15,990 nucleotides of DNA, taken from contig CAMCJW010000031.1 in assembly GCA_945875195.1 (NCBI GenBank), positions 1-15,990 on the forward strand, written 5' to 3'. Positions 7,134-15,874 of this stretch are shown in pieces. The notes beneath the pieces are model-generated. The model was not told the DNA's origin. It was given only the letters and a program-made list of their open reading frames with translations, and searched no databases. The DNA comes from Chitinophaga pinensis. Its GTDB lineage: Bacteria > Bacteroidota > Bacteroidia > UKL13-3. A program made the position numbers and the translations under genes. Positions within the stretch are counted from its first letter, which is position 1; each line of letters starts with the position of its first letter.

Positions 7134-7451
7134 ATAAAAAGGTTCGAACCGAACAAACCATACCGTTTAACTAATAATGAAGATTATTATTTCGTGGTTT
7201 CACCCAAATTGAATGTTGGTAATTGACTCACTTAAAAAAAAGTTATTCTTGAAATTTAATTTAAGTATTTGATGATCAATAGGCTTCTTTTTATTTAGAT
7301 ATAGTCTAAATAGATTTTTTTTTTAACAAGATTTTTACGGTTCTGAATTGTGCTTATATTCGCGGCTGAATAGACAAAGGCAGCAATGCTTAAAACAATT
7401 TAACGAGGCCTCAACATTTAAATAAATTATAGATATAATCATTCCAAATAA
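7134..7451. other. Intergenic region upstream of the act operon
   Basis: This 318-base, very AT-rich divergent spacer has no ORF worth calling. It contains the perfect palindrome GGTTCGAACC (7141-7150), a run of ten T (7315-7324), and the probable act promoter at 7355-7362. The predicted leader from about 7368 to the actA ATG is some 85 bases, long compared with the near-leaderless genes to the left, so post-transcriptional control is possible. I see no strong hairpin or riboswitch in it. Confidence 0.7.
7355..7362 (+). promoter_or_regulatory. Probable act operon promoter, -7 element TATATTCG
   Basis: This matches TAnnTTTG with one change (C for T) in the context TTATATTCGCGG. A T-rich stretch at 7332-7336 lies at the -33 distance, with TTT in place of TTG. 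It is the best-looking promoter in the spacer and the only one seen for the six-gene operon downstream. Confidence 0.5.
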
Positions 7452-8741
7452 ATGAAGTTTTCTAGACTATTAACCTTAGCCGTTTCATCCCTTCTTACCA
7501 TACAATTGGCATTTGCCGATGCTGCAGAGGGCGATAAACTATTTCAAGCCAACTGCACGGCCTGCCATGCCATCAAAGAAAAAGTGGTAGGACCAGCATT
7601 GAAGGATGTTCACAAACGCAGAGATGCCAAGTGGTTGGTAAAATGGATTAAAAATTCACAAGCACTCGTAAAATCTGGAGATCCAGTTGCAGTCCAGGTT
7701 TACAAAGAGAACAATGAATCGGTAATGACTTCATTTGAAAGTTTAACTGACGCTCAAATTAATTCAATTGTTGAATACATCAAAGTTGCAAGTGATGCAC
7801 CAGCTGCCGCGCCAGTTGCCGCAGGAGTTGTTGCTCCAAGCGCAGGAGCACCATCAAACAATGGTGGTAATGGATTCTACACAAGCACAACTTTCTATGC
7901 TTTGATAGTTATGGCAATCATTCTACTTTTGATTGTATTTATATTAAAGCGCATCCAAAATGTAGTGGAGGAATTATACAATCAAAAATTCCCTGAAGCT
8001 GCAGCAGAAGAAAAAGAATCAACAATTACGTGGAGGGAAAATACCTTATCTTTCAGGTATAAACTATTTAAAAAACATCCAATTGTTGGAACCATGGTTG
8101 TAATGCTTGCCTTTACCTTGGCATTTGGCCTGTATGGTTTTGATTATGGCGTAAGAGAAATTGGTGTTCAAAAAGGTTATGCACCTGTTCAACCAATTAA
8201 CTATTCTCATGAATTGCACGCAGGTACTTATAAAATTAATTGTTTGTATTGCCATAGTGGTGCAGATAAAGGAAAGCAAGCTTCTATTCCTTCGGCAAGT
8301 ACTTGTATGAATTGCCACATGCATATAAATGCCTCAGCAAAATACGACGGAAAAGTATCACCTGAAATTGCTAAAATTTATAATGCAGTAGGTTGGGACG
8401 CTGAAAAGCGTGCTTACGATCCAACTAAACCAAAAACACCAATTAAGTGGGTTCGTATCCACAATTTACCAGACCATGCTTATTTCAACCATGCGCAACA
8501 TGTTAAAATTGGAAAAGTTGAATGTCAGGCTTGTCATGGTCCAATAGAAACTATGGCTGTTGTTTCTCAGCAGAGGTCATTGCAAATGGGATGGTGTATC
8601 AATTGCCACCGCGAAGCAAAAGTGGATGTTGCCAATAATGATTACTACGAAAAATTGCATGCTAACTTGAAAATGGAAGGCAAAGAAATGATAACCGTAG
8701 CTCAAAATGGTGGTTTAGAGTGTGGTAAATGCCATTATTAA
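7452..8741 (+). CDS. actA: ActA, multiheme cytochrome c subunit of alternative complex III (six heme sites)
   Basis: This is the electron-output subunit of alternative complex III, facing the periplasm. The 429 residues include a signal peptide (cleaved near AFA-DAAEG, 22-23), then a class I monoheme domain with CTACH (35-39) and a likely axial Met92. An Ala/Pro-rich linker (114-137) and a transmembrane helix (about 146-166) follow. A second helix (about 210-230) leads into the pentaheme domain with CxxCH at 264-268, 285-289, 358-362, 382-386 and 424-428; the last is one residue from the C-terminus. Six hemes are thus predicted, whereas the ActA first described from Rhodothermus has five, and the extra one is the N-terminal domain. 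That domain may hand electrons to the oxidase directly. It is the first gene of the operon, 66 bases ahead of actB. Confidence 0.95.
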   Translation: MKFSRLLTLAVSSLLTIQLAFADAAEGDKLFQANCTACHAIKEKVVGPALKDVHKRRDAKWLVKWIKNSQALVKSGDPVAVQVYKENNESVMTSFESLTDAQINSIVEYIKVASDAPAAAPVAAGVVAPSAGAPSNNGGNGFYTSTTFYALIVMAIILLLIVFILKRIQNVVEELYNQKFPEAAAEEKESTITWRENTLSFRYKLFKKHPIVGTMVVMLAFTLAFGLYGFDYGVREIGVQKGYAPVQPINYSHELHAGTYKINCLYCHSGADKGKQASIPSASTCMNCHMHINASAKYDGKVSPEIAKIYNAVGWDAEKRAYDPTKPKTPIKWVRIHNLPDHAYFNHAQHVKIGKVECQACHGPIETMAVVSQQRSLQMGWCINCHREAKVDVANNDYYEKLHANLKMEGKEMITVAQNGGLECGKCHY

Positions 8742-8807
8742 TAGGTTTGAACCAAGACAACCCAAAAAGTAAATTTTATTTACAACTTAACAGGAAAAAA
8801 ATTATCA

Positions 8808-11800
8808 ATGGAAAATAAAAATCAATACTGGAAAGGTTTAGAGGAGTTAAACAACGACCCTAAATTCTTAGAATCTAAAAAACATGAGTTTGCAGAAGGC
8901 ATTCCTTTGGATGAGGTGTTCAATGAAAGCGATGGTGAATTGAATGCAAACAGAAGAGATTTCTTAAAATATTTTGGTTTCAGTATTTCTGCTGTAGCGC
9001 TGGCTGCTTGTAATAAAGCACCAATTAAAAACGCAATTCCATATATTGTAAAGCCAGAAAACATTACCCCAGGTATTCCAAACTTTTATGCTTCTACATG
9101 TAACGCATGTTCAGCAAATTGCAGTATCTTGGTAAAAACCCGCGAGGGTCGTCCTATTAAAATTGAAGGTAACGCAGATTCGCCAATATTCAAAGGTGCA
9201 ACCTGTGGCGCTGGTCAGGCTAGTTTGTTAGGCTTATACGACAATGAGCGTTTACGCGGACCTAAATCTAAAGGAGCAGATACTACTTGGGAAAAAATTG
9301 ACAGTGAAGTGCCAGCTGCATTGGCTTCGGCCAAAAGCATTGCTTTGGTAACCTCTACCATAAATAGCCCTTCTACCAAGAAGGCAATTGCAGAATTTAC
9401 TGCTAAGTACCCTCAAACAAAACATATTCGTTACGAAGCTTTCTCACAAGGAGCTATATCAAGCGCTACCAAAGAAGCTTTTGGTATCGAAGTTGTTCCT
9501 GGATACCGTTTCGATTTGGCAAAAGTAATTGTTTCTTTTGGAGCAGATTTCTTAGGTACTTGGATTTCTCCAGCAGAATATACCAAGCAGTGGTCGAAAA
9601 CTCGCACGGCTGAAAACAAAAATATGAGCCGTCATATTCAAATAGAATCAACCTTATCTATTACAGGTTCTAATGCAGATGTTCGTTATCCAATTAAGCC
9701 ATCTGCTGAAGCTGCTTATATAATTAGCTTATACAACAAGATTGCCGTTTTAGCTGGGGCACCTGCTTTAGGTAGTTTACCTCCAGTTGAATTAGCCATT
9801 AACGGTATTGAAAATGCAGCTAAAGAACTTTGGGCTGCAAAAGGAAGTTCATTGGTTGTTTCTTCTTCTAATTTATTGGGTGTTCAATTGGTAATACATG
9901 CCATCAATCAATTATTAGGAAACATTGGAACAACAGTTGATTTGGTTAATTATAGTAACCAACACTACAGTGATGATTTGGCTTTCAGACAATTGGTTCA
10001 AGATTTAACCAGCGGTTCTGTTGATGGGGTTGTATTTTACAATGTTAACCCAGTTTACAGTTACCCAGAAGGTACTAAATTGGCCGAAGCCATTAAAAAA
10101 GCCAAGGTAAGTATTTCATCTAATAGCAATTTAGATGAAACTTCAGAAAACTGCCAATACTTAACTCCTGATAGCCATTTCTTGGAAAGTTGGAACGATA
10201 GCGAGCCAAAAGCTGGTTATTACACATTTACCCAACCTACCATTTCACCAGTGTTTAATACACGTCAAATGCAAGAATCTATGATGCATTGGGCAGGCAA
10301 TTCAAACAATTTCTACGATTACATGCTAGCAAATTGGAGTGGTAAATTAAGTGGCGATAATTGGACTAAAGCTTTACATGATGGATTCTACCAAGAAACA
10401 TTAACAGCCGCACAGCCAAAAATGACTGGTTCTGCTGCTGGTATTGAATCTTTGGCTTATGAACTGTATACCAATAACAAATCTAAAATTGAATTAAAAT
10501 TATACGCCAAGGTTGGGGTAGGTGACGGTTCAAACGCGCACAACCCTTGGTTACAAGAATTACCTGATCCAATTAGTAAAGTTACTTGGGACAATTATGC
10601 TTGTATCAGCAATGCTACTGCAAAAGAATTAGGAGTAAAGGATGGTGACAAGATTAACATATCTTTCAAAGAAGGAAAATTAGAAGCCTTACCAGTTTTG
10701 GTTCAGCCCGGACAAGCCAATAACGTAATTGCGGTTGCAGTTGGATATGGTAGAACCAATGGCGGTAAATCTGGATTGAATGTTGGTATCAATGCTTATC
10801 CAGCTTCTTTATTGATTAATGGCACTCATTTTTATGGTCAAATGGATGTGAAGGTAGAGAAAGCTGCAGGTTCATACGAATTGGCTCAAACTCAAACCCA
10901 CCATACTATTCAAGGTCGTGCTCTGATAAAAGAAGCATCTCAAAATGAATACAGCCACGATACAAAAGCTGGAAACCATGACCACCACAAAGCAATCAAA
11001 GATTCAGGTAATTTAATCACGCTATGGTCTGAGCGTGATACAAAGGGCCACCGTTGGACCATGGCGGTAGATTTAAACAAATGTACTGGTTGTGGATCGT
11101 GTGTAGTAAGTTGTAATGCAGAAAACAATGTTCCTGTTGTTGGTCGCCAGGAGGTATTAAACCGCCGCGAAATGCATTGGATTCGTATTGATCGCTACTA
11201 CCGTTTCCGTAATAAAGATAATAATAATATTACCAGAGAAGAAGAGTATAACTTAGAATCAACTGGTGTAGATTTTGAAAATGTAAGTGTAACTCACCAA
11301 CCATTGATGTGTCAACAATGTGGTCATGCCCCTTGTGAAACAGTTTGCCCAGTATTGGCAACGGTTCACAGCAGCGAAGGTTTAAACCACATGGCTTATA
11401 ACCGTTGCGTAGGAACACGTTATTGCGCTAACAACTGTCCTTATAAAGTTCGTCGTTTCAATTGGTTCAAATACCGTGATAACTCACAATTTGATTTCAA
11501 CTTCAACAACGATTTAGGACGTATGGTTATCAACCCAGATGTAACAGTTCGTTCACGTGGGGTAATGGAAAAATGTTCATTTTGTGTACAACGTATCCAA
11601 GCTGGTAAGTTAAAAGCTAAATTAGAAAATAGAATCATTCAAGATGGTGATATCAAAACTGCTTGTCAGCAAAGTTGCCCGGCAGATGCTATTATCTTTG
11701 GAGATATCAACGATGAGAAGAGCGAGGTAAGGAAGTATTTCCAAAACGATCGCGCTTATTTCTTATTAGAAGAGTATAATGTTCAGCCATCAGTAGCTTA

Positions 11801-11909
11801 CATGACTAAGGTAAGAAATGTAGATGAATTATTGAACGCGCCTGATGCACATGGTGGTAAGAAGCATGAAGCACCAAAAGCTGGAAAAGAAGTTGAACAT
11901 CATTCATAA
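8808..11909 (+). CDS. actB: ActB, Fe-S / molybdopterin-oxidoreductase-like subunit of alternative complex III
   Basis: The 1033-residue fusion carries electrons from the quinol site in ActC to the ActA hemes. A twin-arginine signal RRDFLKYFG (49-57) ends in a lipobox-like LAAC (Cys68), so export by Tat and perhaps lipid anchoring are expected. Residues about 90-720 resemble a molybdopterin oxidoreductase (TREGRPIKIEGN, 111-122) that in known complexes has no molybdenum cofactor. Unusually, four Cys in CxxCxxxC (98, 101, 105) plus Cys133 are kept. The C-terminal ferredoxin-like part has Cys 759/762/765/769, 835/838/843/847, 867/873/877 (Thr870 at the fourth position) and 923/926/953/957. This fits three [4Fe-4S] and one [3Fe-4S] cluster. 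A His-rich tail ends the protein, and actC starts 23 bases later. Confidence 0.95.
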   Translation: MENKNQYWKGLEELNNDPKFLESKKHEFAEGIPLDEVFNESDGELNANRRDFLKYFGFSISAVALAACNKAPIKNAIPYIVKPENITPGIPNFYASTCNACSANCSILVKTREGRPIKIEGNADSPIFKGATCGAGQASLLGLYDNERLRGPKSKGADTTWEKIDSEVPAALASAKSIALVTSTINSPSTKKAIAEFTAKYPQTKHIRYEAFSQGAISSATKEAFGIEVVPGYRFDLAKVIVSFGADFLGTWISPAEYTKQWSKTRTAENKNMSRHIQIESTLSITGSNADVRYPIKPSAEAAYIISLYNKIAVLAGAPALGSLPPVELAINGIENAAKELWAAKGSSLVVSSSNLLGVQLVIHAINQLLGNIGTTVDLVNYSNQHYSDDLAFRQLVQDLTSGSVDGVVFYNVNPVYSYPEGTKLAEAIKKAKVSISSNSNLDETSENCQYLTPDSHFLESWNDSEPKAGYYTFTQPTISPVFNTRQMQESMMHWAGNSNNFYDYMLANWSGKLSGDNWTKALHDGFYQETLTAAQPKMTGSAAGIESLAYELYTNNKSKIELKLYAKVGVGDGSNAHNPWLQELPDPISKVTWDNYACISNATAKELGVKDGDKINISFKEGKLEALPVLVQPGQANNVIAVAVGYGRTNGGKSGLNVGINAYPASLLINGTHFYGQMDVKVEKAAGSYELAQTQTHHTIQGRALIKEASQNEYSHDTKAGNHDHHKAIKDSGNLITLWSERDTKGHRWTMAVDLNKCTGCGSCVVSCNAENNVPVVGRQEVLNRREMHWIRIDRYYRFRNKDNNNITREEEYNLESTGVDFENVSVTHQPLMCQQCGHAPCETVCPVLATVHSSEGLNHMAYNRCVGTRYCANNCPYKVRRFNWFKYRDNSQFDFNFNNDLGRMVINPDVTVRSRGVMEKCSFCVQRIQAGKLKAKLENRIIQDGDIKTACQQSCPADAIIFGDINDEKSEVRKYFQNDRAYFLLEEYNVQPSVAYMTKVRNVDELLNAPDAHGGKKHEAPKAGKEVEHHS

Positions 11910-11932
11910 ATTGTAAAAACAAGTAGTAACAC

Positions 11933-13354
11933 ATGTCATACGAATCGCCAATTAGAGATCAGTTAGTTACCGGTGGAAAAACCTACCGTGATGTAACGAG
12001 GGAAATCACTCGTCCCTTAGAAAGTGCACCTTCCAAAGGATGGTGGTTTGGCTTTAGCCTCTCAACAATCGTTTTAATTATTTGGATTTATGCAACCGGG
12101 TATTCAATGGTTGTAGGATTAGGAGCCTGGGGATTGAATAAAACCGTAGGTTGGGCTTTTGACATTACCAACTTCGTATTTTGGGTTGGTATTGGTCACG
12201 CTGGTACCCTAATTTCCGCGGTATTGTTATTGTTCCGTCAAAAATGGAGAATGTCTATTAACCGTTCAGCAGAAGCAATGACCATCTTTGCGGTAATTTG
12301 TGCGGCGTCATTTATTCTTTCACACATGGGTCGCCCGTGGGTTGCCTATTGGCCTATACCCTTGCCAAATGCTTTTGGTACATTGTGGGTTAATTTTAAT
12401 TCACCATTGGTATGGGACGTATTTGCGATTTCAACATATTTCTCGGTTTCATTGGTATTTTGGTATATCGGTTTGATCCCAGACATTGCAACAGTAAGAG
12501 ATAGAGCTACCACAGCAGGCCGTAAGTTTTGGTATAGTTTCTTTGCTATGGGTTGGACAGGATCTGCACGTACTTGGCATAGATATGAGGTAATCAGTTT
12601 AATTTTAGCTGGTATCTCTACACCACTTGTACTTTCGGTTCACTCCATTGTATCTATGGACTTTGCAACATCATTGGTACCAGGATGGCATACAACTATC
12701 TTCCCTCCTTACTTTGTGGCTGGTGCAATTTTCTCTGGATTTGGAATGGTATTAACTCTTTTAATCATTGCCAGAGAGGTAATGAATTACAAAGATTATA
12801 TTACAGAAGAGCATTTGGATGCCATGGCTAAAATTATATTGGTAACTGGTACCATGGTTGGTATGGCATACATCACTGAATTTTTTGTGGCAGCTTATTC
12901 TGGTGTGGAGTATGAGCAATATGCATTCTTAAATAGGGCTTTTGGTCCATACTGGTGGGCATATTGGACAATGATGAGTTGTAATTTAATTGCACCTCAG
13001 GTGTTTTGGTTCAGAAAGCTAAGAACTAACCCTACCTTTTTGTTTATCATGTCTATCATTGTAAATATTGGAATGTGGTTTGAGCGTTTTGTAATTATCG
13101 TAACTTCATTACATAGAGATTTCTTGCCATCATCATGGGCAATGTATGCACCATCCATTGTTGAGGTAAGTATCTTAATTGGTTCATTTGGGTTATTTTT
13201 CTTCTTATTCTTCTTATTTATTAAATTCTTACCTTCAATTAATATGGCTGAGGTGAAAAGTATCATACCAACGCATGCACATGCAGATCATGGTCATTCA
13301 CATGCTAGTCATGCTCACGAGGTAATTGAGAAAGGAGCTGTTCATGGAAACTAG
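11933..13354 (+). CDS. actC: ActC, NrfD-like quinol-binding membrane subunit
   Basis: ActC is the 473-residue integral membrane subunit where menaquinol is thought to be oxidised. It belongs to the NrfD/PsrC family, and about ten hydrophobic helices can be traced, roughly at 38-62, 76-100, 115-133, 158-180, 220-243, 258-280, 300-322, 336-358, 368-391 and 408-432. Polar residues inside helices that are typical of the family are visible: GHAGT (His89), SHMGRPW (His131), WDVF (Asp162) and VHSIVSMDF (His237, Asp243). Some of these form the quinol site or proton path in related proteins; the exact roles here are inferred. The final 28 residues form a loose tail with eight His (448-471). The last 11 bases overlap the actD start, so the two are probably translationally coupled. 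Confidence 0.95.
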   Translation: MSYESPIRDQLVTGGKTYRDVTREITRPLESAPSKGWWFGFSLSTIVLIIWIYATGYSMVVGLGAWGLNKTVGWAFDITNFVFWVGIGHAGTLISAVLLLFRQKWRMSINRSAEAMTIFAVICAASFILSHMGRPWVAYWPIPLPNAFGTLWVNFNSPLVWDVFAISTYFSVSLVFWYIGLIPDIATVRDRATTAGRKFWYSFFAMGWTGSARTWHRYEVISLILAGISTPLVLSVHSIVSMDFATSLVPGWHTTIFPPYFVAGAIFSGFGMVLTLLIIAREVMNYKDYITEEHLDAMAKIILVTGTMVGMAYITEFFVAAYSGVEYEQYAFLNRAFGPYWWAYWTMMSCNLIAPQVFWFRKLRTNPTFLFIMSIIVNIGMWFERFVIIVTSLHRDFLPSSWAMYAPSIVEVSILIGSFGLFFFLFFLFIKFLPSINMAEVKSIIPTHAHADHGHSHASHAHEVIEKGAVHGN

Positions 13355-13874
13355 TAAAAAATTAATATTGGGTGTTTACGATAACCCTGATAAAACATAT
13401 TCTGTAACCAAAAAGCTTATCAGCCATGGTTTCAGTGTGTATGATGTTTATTCCCCATTTGCTATCCATGGACTTGATAGGGTAATGGGCATTAAACGTT
13501 CGCGTTTAACGGTTGCAGCCTTTATTTTTGCTATGATAGGTTTGAGCACTGCAATTACCTTTCAAGTATATGTAAGTTATTTCGACTGGCAGGTAAATGT
13601 GGGTGGTAAGCCATCTTTGCATATTCCAACTTATATTCCAATTACGTTTGAATTGAGTATATTGTTTACTGCATTTGGAATGGTTTCATGCTTTTTTATA
13701 GTAAATAAAATGTTCTTTGGCAAAAACGCTGATATCATGGACATAAGAGTAACAGATGATTTATTTGTTGTTGCTGTTGATGTAAAGAAAAGCAAAGCAG
13801 ATATGGGTTCTCTAAATCAATTATTAATGGATGGTGGAGCCATCGAAGTGAGAGAAAGGATTAAAGAATTATGA
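13344..13874 (+). CDS. actD: ActD, DUF3341 membrane subunit of alternative complex III
   Basis: ActD is a 176-residue member of the DUF3341 family, which occurs almost only with alternative complex III. A cytoplasmic N-terminal domain (KKLILGVYDNPDKTYSVTKKLISHGFSVYDVYSPFAIHGLD) precedes two transmembrane helices, about 55-78 and 97-121, and a short C-terminal domain with VTDDLFVVAVDV. The ATG at 13344 is preferred over the in-frame TTG at 13326: it gives the normal N-terminus for the family and has AAAGGAG (13331-13337) upstream, although that sequence also codes for ActC. In solved complexes ActD packs beside ActC; it carries no cofactor and is viewed as structural or as part of a proton pathway. 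It overlaps actC by 11 bases and actE by 4 (ATGA). Confidence 0.93.
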   Translation: METSKKLILGVYDNPDKTYSVTKKLISHGFSVYDVYSPFAIHGLDRVMGIKRSRLTVAAFIFAMIGLSTAITFQVYVSYFDWQVNVGGKPSLHIPTYIPITFELSILFTAFGMVSCFFIVNKMFFGKNADIMDIRVTDDLFVVAVDVKKSKADMGSLNQLLMDGGAIEVRERIKEL

Positions 13875-14488
13875 GATTGAAATTAGTATATACAGCATTC
13901 ATGATTGGTTCAGCGCTTACTTTTTTAAGTAGCTGCAGTTCTGGGGGTGATAATCCTGGTTATGAGTATGCACCTAATATGTATGTATCGTTTGGGTATG
14001 AGCCATTATCGCAAGAAGCAGACAAGCCAAATACCATTAATCCAAATGGCATGAACATGCGCTTACCTGCTGCCCATACAATCGCTAGAGGTCAAATGGA
14101 TTTTGCCAAATATGAATATTCAGTGAGCAATGCATCTTATGAAGCTTCTGCTAGTTTGAAATCGCCAATTGCAGCTACACCTGCTGTTATTGCTGAAGGT
14201 AATACACTTTACAATATCAATTGTACTCCTTGTCATGGCGAAAAAGGATTAGGCGACGGAACAATTGTTGCTGCAGGTAAATTCCCTCCTCCACCTTCTT
14301 ACGATTCGGATCGTATCAAAACCACACCTGATGGAAAGATGTTTTATTCTATCCGTTATGGAAAAAATTTGATGGGTGCATATGGAACAACTTTAAATCC
14401 AGAGCAAATTTGGAAAGTTATTCATTATATCCGCACAGTAAGTGGGCCATACAAAAGCACTGCTACTGCCAGTAACGCTACTAATTAA
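13871..14488 (+). CDS. actE: ActE, monoheme cytochrome c lipoprotein of alternative complex III
   Basis: The 205-residue precursor has a lipoprotein signal ending FLSSC (Cys22), so the mature protein is anchored through a lipidated Cys on the periplasmic side. The N-terminal third (30-95, with NMYVSFGYEPLS and MRLPAAHTIARG) is the extended arm typical of ActE that wraps around neighbouring subunits. A class I cytochrome c domain follows, with CTPCH (118-122) and Met168 in KNLMGAYG as probable sixth heme ligand. It should receive electrons from ActA and pass them to a soluble cytochrome or oxidase. The start ATG overlaps the actD stop as ATGA; actF begins 24 bases downstream. Confidence 0.94.
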   Translation: MRLKLVYTAFMIGSALTFLSSCSSGGDNPGYEYAPNMYVSFGYEPLSQEADKPNTINPNGMNMRLPAAHTIARGQMDFAKYEYSVSNASYEASASLKSPIAATPAVIAEGNTLYNINCTPCHGEKGLGDGTIVAAGKFPPPPSYDSDRIKTTPDGKMFYSIRYGKNLMGAYGTTLNPEQIWKVIHYIRTVSGPYKSTATASNATN

Positions 14489-14512
14489 TCATTAACCGAA
14501 GACATATTTACA

Positions 14513-15820
14513 ATGGAACACGCAGAAGTTCATATCAGAGAAGAAAAATACCAAATCACCGAAGGCAACAAAAAGTGGGCTTTTGGATTAATGATTGTGG
14601 GTTTGATTTTGGCAGCTATAGGTTATTTTACCTACCATCCTCATATTGAAGGTTTATCAGAAAATGATTTACACCATTTGGTTCAGAAACGTTTATGGAG
14701 TAACCTATTAGTAAATGGATATTTCTTTTTTATCGTTTCGGTTTGTGCTATTGCCTTTATAGGAATTATGCAAGTTGCCAATGCAGGTTGGTACGTTGCC
14801 ATTAGAAGAATTCCGGAAGCAATGAGTGAGTACACTTTAATAGGTGGACCAATTTTATTGATTATTAGCATCCTTGGATTACCAGTTTTATACCATTGGG
14901 CACATGATGGGGTTATGACAGAAGGTACTAGTAATTTTGATGAATTGTTGGCTAGTAAAAGTTGGTACTTGAACAAGCCTTTTTTCTATATTAGAATGGT
15001 ATTGTTTATGGGATTCTGGACTTATTGTGCGCATTTATTCCGCAAAAATTCTAGGAATGAAGATCAAATTGGTGGCTTAACTAACTATCAAAAGAACTAT
15101 AATTTGTCGACTGCTTTCATGGTAATCTTTGCTTTCACATTCTCTATGTTTACATGGGATCAAATGATGAGCATTGATGCACATTGGTACTCAACAATTT
15201 TTTCAGTTTACAACTTTGCAACAGGTTGGGTAAGCGCGTTAACCATTATCTATTTGTTTACTCATTACCTGAGAGGTAAGGGATTTTTAAATGTTGCCTC
15301 AGATGAGCACCAACATGATTTAGGTAAATTTATGTTTGCCTTCTCTGTGTTCTGGACATACATGTGGGTTGCACAGTTTTTATTAATTTGGTATGCAAAT
15401 ATTCCTGAGGAAGTTGTTTACTACAAAGAGCGTTTATTTGGTTCATACAAATTCTATTTCTACTTTGTAGTTTTAATTAACTTTTTGATCCCATTCTTCT
15501 TTTTCATGGGTAGAAATGCAAAACGTAGCAGAGCAAATGGTTTCTTTGTTGGTTCTGCCATACTAATTGGTCACTGGATGGACGTGTATTTAATGGTAAT
15601 GCCAGCTTCTATGAATTTGGCAACAGATCCTTCAGATGCGCACCCAGCAGGTGTTATTAAGGTAGCAGCTCAAGGTTTTGGAGCCATGGAAGTTGGTTTC
15701 TTATGTATGTTCGCTGGTTTATTCTTGTGGATGACATTGAAAGCATTAACCAAAGCAAATTTATATCCTACAAAGCATCCATATATTATGGAAAGTGCTT
15801 TGCATGATGTTGGCGTTTAA
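14513..15820 (+). CDS. actF: ActF, second NrfD-like membrane subunit of alternative complex III
   Basis: The 435-residue integral membrane protein is a diverged relative of ActC with about ten helices. The pattern TWDQMMSIDAHWYSTIFSVY (214-233) and FWTYMWVAQFLLIWYANIPEE (280-300) is characteristic of ActF, as is HWMDVYLMVMP (354-364). In known complexes ActF sits beside ActC, lacks the functional quinol pocket, and is proposed to take part in proton transfer. The N-terminus (1-20) is hydrophilic and cytoplasmic. This is the last act gene: the stop codon is followed at once by a 24-base repeat pair and then by a strong terminator. In several Bacteroidota oxidase genes continue the operon here; in this genome they do not. 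Confidence 0.95.
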   Translation: MEHAEVHIREEKYQITEGNKKWAFGLMIVGLILAAIGYFTYHPHIEGLSENDLHHLVQKRLWSNLLVNGYFFFIVSVCAIAFIGIMQVANAGWYVAIRRIPEAMSEYTLIGGPILLIISILGLPVLYHWAHDGVMTEGTSNFDELLASKSWYLNKPFFYIRMVLFMGFWTYCAHLFRKNSRNEDQIGGLTNYQKNYNLSTAFMVIFAFTFSMFTWDQMMSIDAHWYSTIFSVYNFATGWVSALTIIYLFTHYLRGKGFLNVASDEHQHDLGKFMFAFSVFWTYMWVAQFLLIWYANIPEEVVYYKERLFGSYKFYFYFVVLINFLIPFFFFMGRNAKRSRANGFFVGSAILIGHWMDVYLMVMPASMNLATDPSDAHPAGVIKVAAQGFGAMEVGFLCMFAGLFLWMTLKALTKANLYPTKHPYIMESALHDVGV

Positions 15821-15868
15821 CCCTTCGACAAGCTCAGGGTGACGCCCTTCGACAGGCTCAGGGTGACG
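15821..15868. repeat. Two tandem copies of a 24-base dispersed-type repeat
   Basis: Copies at 15821-15844 and 15845-15868 begin CCCTTCGACA and differ at one base (position 11, A or G). Each has CCCT and AGGG ends able to pair in a short hairpin. The first copy touches the actF stop codon. I recall CCCTTCGACAAGCTCAGGGT-type strings as abundant intergenic repeats in many unrelated genomes, including Bacteroidota. The GC-rich composition differs from the surrounding DNA. Confidence 0.9.
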
Positions 15869-15874
15869 TGTAGG

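Noticed and set aside
8769..8783. Inverted repeat GTAAAT-TTT-ATTTAC between actA and actB
   Set aside because: A 6-bp AT-only stem is likely by chance in such AT-rich spacers, and it is too weak for a terminator or RNA processing claim.
8064..9651. Minus-strand open frames within actA and actB
   Set aside because: They are shadows of strongly supported cytochrome and Fe-S coding sequence and show no motif or promoter of their own.
11408..11442. Missing Cys (Thr870) in the third ActB cluster motif, possible damaged site
   Set aside because: Alternative complex III carries one [3Fe-4S] cluster, and a CxGTRYC pattern with three Cys fits that, so the substitution is expected.
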